This document shows, piece after piece, positions 13,033 to 17,868 of a stretch of DNA of 17,868 bases. Below the pieces are notes generated by a model. It made no database searches. It saw only the letters and a list, made by a program, of their open reading frames with translations, and was not told where the DNA came from. Source of the stretch: Candidatus Bathyarchaeota archaeon RBG_13_52_12 (GTDB lineage Archaea > Thermoproteota > Bathyarchaeia > TCS64). The translations under genes were made by a program, and so were the position numbers. Every line of letters begins with the position of its first letter. The first letter of the stretch is position 1. The stretch lies in assembly GCA_001774245.1 (NCBI GenBank), contig MEZF01000007.1, forward strand, positions 1-17,868, given 5' to 3'.

Positions 13033-14748
13033 GTGAGCGCCAACTCTGAAGTCGCAGCCATCCTCTACGAGATAGGGGAGATACTAACCATCAAGGACGA
13101 CAGGTTCAGGAGCCGCGCCTATCTCCTCGCCGCCCAACGCATAACCAGCCTCACCGAAGATATTAAGAAAGTAAAGGACCGTGGCGAGCTCGACAAAATA
13201 CCCGGCGTAGGCAAGAGTATTGCCGCAACGATCACCGAGGTACTCGACACCGGAGAGTCGAAGGTCCTCGAGGAGCTACGCGAGTTACTCCCCCCTGGCG
13301 TGAGGCAACTCATGGAACTCGAGGGTGTGGGTCCAAAGAACGCGATGCGCTTAGTCGAAGAGTTGAAGCTATCCTCAATCGACGACCTTGAGAAAGCGGC
13401 GAAGGATGGCAAGGTTCGGGAGCTAAAGGGGTTCGGGGAGAAGAAGGAGCAGAACATTCTTCAGAGCATCTCCGACTATCGAAACAGGCAAACCCGATTT
13501 CTTCTTGGGGCGATCCTACCTATCGTCGACGACATCCTTGCCTGGATGAGGGAGTCCCCAACTGTACTTAGGGCGGATGTCGCAGGTTCATACCGCCGCA
13601 AGAGGGAGACCATTGGAGACCTCGACCTCCTTGTTGCTTCGAATGACCCCGACGACACTTCCAAACGCTTTGTGGAGATGCCCCCAGTCGAGCGAGTTGT
13701 CAGTCACGGCTCTACCAAGAGCACCGTCTTCCTCAAGGGTCACCTACAGGTGGACTGCCGCGTCGTTCCACCCGAGGCCTATGGCGCCGCCCTCCAGTAC
13801 TTCACAGGCTCTAAGGACCACAACGTGAAGCTTCGCACAATCGGTGTAAAGCTTGGCTACAAGCTCAACGAGTACGGTCTATTCCGCCGAGAAGACGACC
13901 GCCTAGTAGCCTCAGAGACCGAGAAGGAAATCTACGGTGCACTCGGGATGGACTATGTGGAACCCGAGCTCCGGGAGAATCGAGGCGAGATAGAGGCTGC
14001 AATGGAGCACAAGCTGCCCAAGCTCATCGAATTAAGTGAGGTTAGGAGCGATCTCCACTGCCACAGCAATTGGAGCGAGGGAACAATGACCATCAAGCAG
14101 ATCGTCGAGAAGGCTAAAGGTCTAGGCCTCAGCTACGTAGCCATCACTGACCACTCGAAGAGTCTCGGCATTGCACATGGGCTCGATGAGGAGCGCCTCA
14201 AGGAACAGGGGAAAGAGATCGATGCCATAAACGATGAGCTTGAAGGCTTCACAGTCATCAAGGGCATCGAGTGTGACATAAAGGCTGACGGCTCCATGGA
14301 TCTCACCGACTCCAGCCTAGCGGACCTTGACATCGTCGTCGCAAGCATACATAGTGGGTTCAAGAACGACGAGGAGACCATGACGAACCGCATGATCTCG
14401 GCTATTCATAACGAGCACGTCCACATCATCGGTCACCCGACGGGGCGAATCATACAGAAGAGGAAGCCCTATCCCCTCAACCTTGACAAAGTAATCGAAG
14501 AGGCCGCATCCCAACACGTCGCTTTGGAGATAAATGCCTATCCAGAGCGCCTTGACCTCGACGATGTCTCCAGCAGAAAGACAATGGAGGCAGGCGCACT
14601 CCTTAGCATAGGTACAGATGCCCATGCCCTCAACCAGATGGAGTTCCTTCCCCTAGGAGTATCAGTGGCTCGACGCGGTTGGTTGACTACTAAAGACGTC
14701 GCCAATACCAGGACTGCGAAAGAGCTGCTCAGACTCCGCCGGGGATGA
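13033..14748 (+). CDS. polX: DNA polymerase X with C-terminal PHP domain
   Basis: PolX fills short gaps in base-excision repair; the PHP domain adds 3'-5' exonuclease or AP-processing activity in known bacterial and archaeal members. At 571 residues it has full length. The N-terminal 8-kDa-like domain and helix-hairpin-helix are visible in DKIPGVGKSIAATI (about 52-65) and ELEGVGPKNAMRLVEEL (about 94-110). The polymerase domain has GSYRRKRETIGDLDLLVAS with Asp196 and Asp198, Asp241 in HLQVDCRVV, and YFTGSKDHN. The PHP domain (about 338-571) keeps DLHCHS (His342, His344), TDHS (Asp373, His374), Glu413, His440, His468 and GTDAH (Asp529, His531), so its metal site looks complete. The GTG start follows a TATA box by 26 bases. 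The last 20 bases overlap the end of the convergent membrane-protein gene. Confidence 0.95.
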   Translation: MSANSEVAAILYEIGEILTIKDDRFRSRAYLLAAQRITSLTEDIKKVKDRGELDKIPGVGKSIAATITEVLDTGESKVLEELRELLPPGVRQLMELEGVGPKNAMRLVEELKLSSIDDLEKAAKDGKVRELKGFGEKKEQNILQSISDYRNRQTRFLLGAILPIVDDILAWMRESPTVLRADVAGSYRRKRETIGDLDLLVASNDPDDTSKRFVEMPPVERVVSHGSTKSTVFLKGHLQVDCRVVPPEAYGAALQYFTGSKDHNVKLRTIGVKLGYKLNEYGLFRREDDRLVASETEKEIYGALGMDYVEPELRENRGEIEAAMEHKLPKLIELSEVRSDLHCHSNWSEGTMTIKQIVEKAKGLGLSYVAITDHSKSLGIAHGLDEERLKEQGKEIDAINDELEGFTVIKGIECDIKADGSMDLTDSSLADLDIVVASIHSGFKNDEETMTNRMISAIHNEHVHIIGHPTGRIIQKRKPYPLNLDKVIEEAASQHVALEINAYPERLDLDDVSSRKTMEAGALLSIGTDAHALNQMEFLPLGVSVARRGWLTTKDVANTRTAKELLRLRRG

Positions 14749-15394
14749 AACGGTCGAGGATTCCAAAGAGCCAGTCTCTGCTTGGTGGCCACGTCAGAGC
14801 CAAGGAGAATAATATGCTGGCCACAACCATTCCGACGCTTGCCACCCAGCTCCCAACGACTCCAATGAGCAGCTCGAAGACCCACCCCCCCACAAAAGCG
14901 CCTATACTATAGAGAACGGTCTTACCAGATGCCTCGAGTAACAAGAGTTTCGCGAAGGAGAGGCGCCTGGTTCCTGCAAGCATGATGACGGGGAGATCAG
15001 GCAAGGGGGTCATGGCAACGACGAGGACTGCCCATAGGCCATACTTCTTAATCCACCTACCAACCAGGTCTTCCGCTTTACTCCCCTTATCTCCAACCGT
15101 CTCCGCTACCCCTAGCCCGAGAAGATAAGGGATGATGTCGCCAATTGCCCCACCTATACCAGCTGAAGCCCCCAGGATGACGGGATTATAGAGCGGCGTT
15201 AGGGCAAGAAAAAGTGGAACGAAAATGTCCCTCGCCACCATGGTAGCGTGGCTGAGGAGAGATGCAGCGAATATACCCCAAAGCCCCATCGCCTCCAGGC
15301 GGGTACTGTCAGTGAATAGGAGAAGGAGCAAGTAACCAGAAACGAGGGCGGTCACTGTGACCCCAGTGATAGTCAGGTAGGCCCTCTTGTTCAA
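14729..15394 (-). CDS. DedA/VTT-family membrane protein
   Basis: This is an integral membrane protein of about 221 residues with roughly five to six hydrophobic segments: near residues 8-30 (GVTVTALVSGYLLLLLF), 38-60, 62-100 (VILGASAGIGGAIGDIIPYL, the likely re-entrant loop of the family), 125-145 (LWAVLVVAMTPLPDLPVIML) and two near the C-terminus. The GxxxGD with a following proline, and the R-W-x-K-K-Y-G-L-W element before a proline-rich loop, fit the VTT/SNARE-associated (DedA) family, which includes lipid scramblases and transport-related proteins. Two TTG starts are possible: 15403, or 15394 with AGGT at about ten bases; the second is preferred weakly. It is last in the minus-strand gene row and overlaps the end of polX by 20 bases. 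Confidence 0.78.
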   Translation of the reverse strand: MNKRAYLTITGVTVTALVSGYLLLLLFTDSTRLEAMGLWGIFAASLLSHATMVARDIFVPLFLALTPLYNPVILGASAGIGGAIGDIIPYLLGLGVAETVGDKGSKAEDLVGRWIKKYGLWAVLVVAMTPLPDLPVIMLAGTRRLSFAKLLLLEASGKTVLYSIGAFVGGWVFELLIGVVGSWVASVGMVVASILFSLALTWPPSRDWLFGILDRFIPGGV

Positions 15395-15449
15395 AGCGAT
15401 CAAGACCTAAGTTACTCGCGTTGAAATGCTTTCCCCTGCATGCGAACTG

Positions 15450-15457
15450 GTAAAAAA
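15450..15457 (-). terminator. T-run after the COG1751-like gene
   Basis: The minus strand carries CTTTTTTA 11-18 bases past the stop at 15468. Archaeal terminators are often plain T-runs, so this may end transcription before the DedA-type gene, which is 64-73 bases downstream. Confidence 0.35.
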
Positions 15458-15467
15458 GAGTTAAGAG

Positions 15468-16079
15468 CTATTGTGGCTTGGCTAGCCACTCATGGAGTCT
15501 TAGGTCTCTTACCCTGTTGGACGCCGCGGGTGTAATGACCATCGCGGTGTCGGCGCCGGCGTGGCTACCAGCAACGCAGACGACGGGTTTGTCGATCCCC
15601 ACGGCGTCGCAATCAGCTGCCATCATGGCTATCTCAGCGCAGACCTTCGTTCCTTGGCTGATCTGGCGCAAAGTGTTCGCGACGATCACGTTCACTGGGG
15701 GCACTATAAAGGGAAGGCTCGCCTCCTGCGGCTGCTCCTTCTCTGGCCTCTGCCTCCCGACGCCGACATCGACTCCGCCAGTGAGCACATCGGTGCACGT
15801 GACGACCTTGCCCACCTTATAGAGCTTCGCCTCTACATCCGGCGGCATCATCTGCTTCCCCTTCGAAGGGTATCCAGTCTGGTGCCTGACGAAGACGAGT
15901 TTAATGTCGCTGTCTCTGAAGACCTTAACCGCTTTGAGGCCGGTCCCACCCGTCGACGTTGAGATGAGGACAGTGTCAATCTTCCTCTCCTTAGCCCCCT
16001 CGAGGGCGATCCGTAGAGTCTCATCGGTGTGCTCTTCGCCACCCTTATCGAATATCACTGTGGTTCTTTTTACGCTCAT
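15468..16079 (-). CDS. Pyruvate kinase C-terminal (alpha/beta) domain-like protein
   Basis: A 203-residue protein consisting only of the alpha/beta domain that forms the C-terminal regulatory part of pyruvate kinase (COG1751 type): VLISTSTGGTGLKAVKVF near the start, then LVFVRHQTGYPSKGKQMMPP, TDVLTGGVDVG, and KVCAEIAMMAADCDAVGIDK with VVCVAGSHAGADTAMVITPA. There is no kinase barrel, so it does not make pyruvate by itself; its real role is unknown. Start choice: ATG 16079 is preferred, because a GTG at 16088 lies within GTGATC, which looks like the Shine-Dalgarno. It lies 42-50 bases after the radical SAM gene on the same strand. Confidence 0.82.
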   Translation of the reverse strand: MSVKRTTVIFDKGGEEHTDETLRIALEGAKERKIDTVLISTSTGGTGLKAVKVFRDSDIKLVFVRHQTGYPSKGKQMMPPDVEAKLYKVGKVVTCTDVLTGGVDVGVGRQRPEKEQPQEASLPFIVPPVNVIVANTLRQISQGTKVCAEIAMMAADCDAVGIDKPVVCVAGSHAGADTAMVITPAASNRVRDLRLHEWLAKPQ

Positions 16080-16082
16080 TTT

Positions 16083-16088
16083 GATCAC
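16083..16088 (-). promoter_or_regulatory. GTGATC-type ribosome binding site deciding an ATG start
   Basis: GTGATC on the minus strand, 3 bases before the ATG at 16079, is the 3' part of GGAGGTGATC. The same element precedes the starts at 17149 and 6596. Confidence 0.4.
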
Positions 16089-16129
16089 AGAATGATGGTT
16101 GTAGGATGGTCACCGGTGCTAATTAAACG

Positions 16130-17149
16130 TTAGAGGTGTTCCTCCCTCTCCCCCACAACTGGGATAGGTTCGCCGCAATGCTTGCAGTTATGACCCGCGT
16201 CAATGTTCCACGACGTGACACTGTACCCTACCCGCTCTATAACAGCCTTTCCACATCTCGGGCAGACTGTATCCTCGTATCCTTTCCCAGGGACGTTTCC
16301 CACGTACACGTAGCGGACGCCCTCGGCTCTCACAATTTCCCTAGCGCGGAGTAAGGTCTCCACGGGTGTCGGGGGTATGTGACTGAACTTGTACTGGGGG
16401 TAGAACCTGCTAAGGTGTAGTGGCACATCCGATCCCATGTTGTCGTGAAGGTATCGAGCCATCCTCCTCGTCTCGTCCTCACCGTCGTTGGTCTCAGGTA
16501 TCATTAGGAAAGTCACTTCGACGTGGACGCCCCTACGATGCATCTCCACCGTTGCGTCGAGAACGCTCTGGAGGTCGGCTGAGCAATGCTTTCTGTAGAA
16601 CTCATCGGTGAAGCCCTTCCAGTCCACGTTAGCTGCGTCGATCACATCAACGACCCTCCCCAGCGCCTCGCCGCTGATGTACCCGTTAGTGACGAGCACG
16701 TTCTTCACACCCTCCTTCCTAGCAAGCCTCGCCGTATCCTCGACATAGTCGAGGTTGATTAGAGGCTCATTGTAGGTGTAGCTGACGCTCGTGCATTCCT
16801 GTCGGCGAGCCATATCTACAACGTAGTCGGGTGATACGCGCTTGAGGCTCGAGTCGGGCTTGGCGGTGGAGAGATGCCAGTTCTGACACCATGGGCAAGT
16901 GAAGCTGCAGCCGACGCTGCTGATGCTCAGGCTAAGGCTCCCCGGATAGAAGTGAGCCAGGGGCTTCTTCTCGATGGGGTCGACCGCTATGGCGCTGAGG
17001 AGCCCGTAAGTTAGGTTGACTATACTACCGTTCTGGTTCTCTTTTGTGCCGCAGAAGCCACGCTGCCCAGGCTTCAATGTGCACCTCCTAGGGCATACTA
17101 TGCAGCGCATCGTCCCCTCGGCGAGCCTCTCCTGATAGCGGGTTTCCAT
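16130..17149 (-). CDS. AmmeMemoRadiSam-system radical SAM enzyme (PflA-like)
   Basis: This 339-residue protein belongs with the pyruvate-formate-lyase-activase-like radical SAM enzymes (COG1180) that often travel with AMMECR1 and Memo genes. The radical SAM cluster motif is Cys81-SFT-Cys85-PW-Cys88, which binds the 4Fe-4S cluster that cleaves SAM. An N-terminal four-cysteine module (CIVCPRRC, then GFC; Cys16, 19, 23, 33) and a C-terminal zinc-ribbon pair (CPRCGK and NCKHCGEP) frame it. The core continues with YTYNEPLI, VTNGYI, DVIDAANVDWKG and HLSRFYPQYK, all typical. No AMMECR1 or Memo gene lies in this window. The system is linked to an unidentified modification. The ATG at 17149 is preceded by GTGATC. 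The proteasome alpha gene lies 86 bases upstream on the same strand. Confidence 0.9.
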   Translation of the reverse strand: METRYQERLAEGTMRCIVCPRRCTLKPGQRGFCGTKENQNGSIVNLTYGLLSAIAVDPIEKKPLAHFYPGSLSLSISSVGCSFTCPWCQNWHLSTAKPDSSLKRVSPDYVVDMARRQECTSVSYTYNEPLINLDYVEDTARLARKEGVKNVLVTNGYISGEALGRVVDVIDAANVDWKGFTDEFYRKHCSADLQSVLDATVEMHRRGVHVEVTFLMIPETNDGEDETRRMARYLHDNMGSDVPLHLSRFYPQYKFSHIPPTPVETLLRAREIVRAEGVRYVYVGNVPGKGYEDTVCPRCGKAVIERVGYSVTSWNIDAGHNCKHCGEPIPVVGEREEHL

Positions 17150-17153
17150 AGTT

Positions 17154-17159
17154 GATCAC
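17154..17159 (-). promoter_or_regulatory. GTGATC-type ribosome binding site for the radical SAM gene
   Basis: GTGATC lies 4 bases before the ATG at 17149 on the minus strand and matches the equivalent sites at 16083-16088 and 6589-6594. Confidence 0.4.
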
Positions 17160-17234
17160 ATCAGAAGGCGCTGGTTTAACCGTTCCCTTCCCAGAGGAGA
17201 TGAGTGGAGAATGTGGCTCGTAAGTGTTGACGGA

Positions 17235-17868
17235 TTAGAAATGTTCCTTGACCTCTTCCTCTGTTAGCTTTTTGAAGCTCTTCGTCTCGATAGGGATTAT
17301 TGCCGCGTTTACATTCTCAGGCTTTAAGCTGTTTGTGTACGCCGCCTTGAGAGCTTCTATCGAAAGGGTAATTGCCTCCTCTAAGGTGATGTTCTCCTTG
17401 TACTTTTTTTCAAGGATCTCACGCCCCTTCTCACTGTTCACGCCGAGCGCCGCGGCCTTGTAGCCTCTGTAGCTACCGCTCGGGTCGGTCGTTATTAGGC
17501 GGGGCCCCGAGGCATCTACCCCTGCGACTATCATGCTGACGCCGAATGGGCGGACGCCAGCGTTCTGCGTGTATTGCTGGAGTACATCACCTATGCCGCT
17601 TACGAGGCTTTCAATTCCTATAGGTTCGTCGTACGTCATCCTATGCCCTTGGCAGGAATAACGCGCTTCCCTGACGAGGACACGGGCATCAGGGCTGTTC
17701 CCCGCGATCACGGCTGCTACGTGGGTGTCGAACTCGAATAGTTTTTTACTGAAACGCCGGTCTTCAAGGCTGGTCTGAAGTATCTCAACCGCTGCTAGAG
17801 TGACCCCTTCCTTAGTGAGGACTCCTGATACGGGGGCACCGCGCTTCACCAACTCGAGTGCGTACTCG
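17235..17868 (-). CDS. psmA: 20S proteasome alpha subunit, N-terminus cut by window edge
   Basis: The archaeal alpha subunit forms the outer seven-membered rings of the 20S core and gates the chamber. The reading frame runs through to 17868, entering as EYALELVKRGAPVSGV, so the true start lies beyond the window and the GTG near 17852 is just an internal Val codon. Family segments are clear: LTKEGVTLAAVE, PDARVLVREARYSCQ, YDEPIGIESL, LQQYTQNAGVRPFGVSMIVA (the most typical piece), TDPSGSYRGYKAAALG and ILEKKYKENITLEEAI. The usual GL at the docking-pocket position before the DAR motif is GNSP here. The last residues are KEHF. It is first in the minus-strand row that includes the radical SAM, COG1751-like and DedA genes. 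Confidence 0.93.
   Translation of the reverse strand, partial: EYALELVKRGAPVSGVLTKEGVTLAAVEILQTSLEDRRFSKKLFEFDTHVAAVIAGNSPDARVLVREARYSCQGHRMTYDEPIGIESLVSGIGDVLQQYTQNAGVRPFGVSMIVAGVDASGPRLITTDPSGSYRGYKAAALGVNSEKGREILEKKYKENITLEEAITLSIEALKAAYTNSLKPENVNAAIIPIETKSFKKLTEEEVKEHF

Noticed and set aside
17850..17852. Start of the proteasome alpha gene at GTG near 17852
   Set aside because: The frame stays open to the window edge and the upstream residues (EYALEL) are family sequence, so this is an internal Val codon.
1..17868. CRISPR array or defence island
   Set aside because: No regularly spaced repeats and no cas or recognisable defence genes; the only mobile item is the IS.

Overview
This window is a stretch of archaeal chromosome interrupted by one insertion sequence. 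The archaeal assignment rests on gene content: an Orc1/Cdc6 initiator, a Holliday junction resolvase of the Hjc type, a 20S proteasome alpha subunit, a COG2521-type methyltransferase and a PolX with a PHP domain. It also rests on signals: TATA-type boxes about 25-40 bases before starts, at least two of them placed for leaderless or nearly leaderless mRNA, frequent TTG/GTG starts, and Shine-Dalgarno pieces of the archaeal GGAGGTGATC type. The phylum cannot be fixed from the sequence alone. No rRNA, tRNA or CRISPR array was found.

Layout. 1-841 (minus): a partial unidentified ORF running off the left edge, preceded by an ACT-domain regulatory protein. 944-1943: a 1000-bp IS5-family element (probably the ISH1 group) with 14/16-matching inverted ends, a perfect 8-bp target duplication and a transposase split by a +1 frameshift; it sits between two divergent promoters. 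2063-7858 (plus): a winged-helix protein coupled to an Hjc-like resolvase, then a soluble Lon-type protease, then thioredoxin reductase overlapping a CPYC glutaredoxin-like protein, then enolase. 8050-8856 (plus): a COG2521-like methyltransferase that ends back to back with a minus-strand HypE/PurM-like protein (8857-9879). 10023-11475 (plus): Orc1/Cdc6 overlapping a small winged-helix protein. 11570-12790 (minus): an M20-type hydrolase with altered metal ligands. 13033-14748 (plus): DNA polymerase X with PHP domain, overlapping by 20 bp the end of the next minus-strand gene. 14729-17868 (minus, listed in transcription order): proteasome alpha subunit (cut by the right edge), an AmmeMemoRadiSam-type radical SAM enzyme, a pyruvate-kinase-C-terminal-like protein (COG1751 type) and a DedA/VTT membrane protein.

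Functional themes. The genes fall into replication and repair (Hjc, Orc1/Cdc6, PolX), protein turnover (Lon-like, proteasome alpha), thiol redox (TrxR plus glutaredoxin-like partner) and central metabolism (enolase). Most are housekeeping genes. The accessory part is the IS. The points most worth a second look are the frameshifted transposase whose strand composition flips at the frameshift, the M20 protein lacking two expected metal ligands, the thioredoxin reductase without the NADPH-phosphate motif, the degenerate ATPase motifs of the Lon-like protein beside an intact Ser-Lys dyad, and a small inverted repeat in front of the methyltransferase gene. I see no strong sign of a wholly new multi-gene system.
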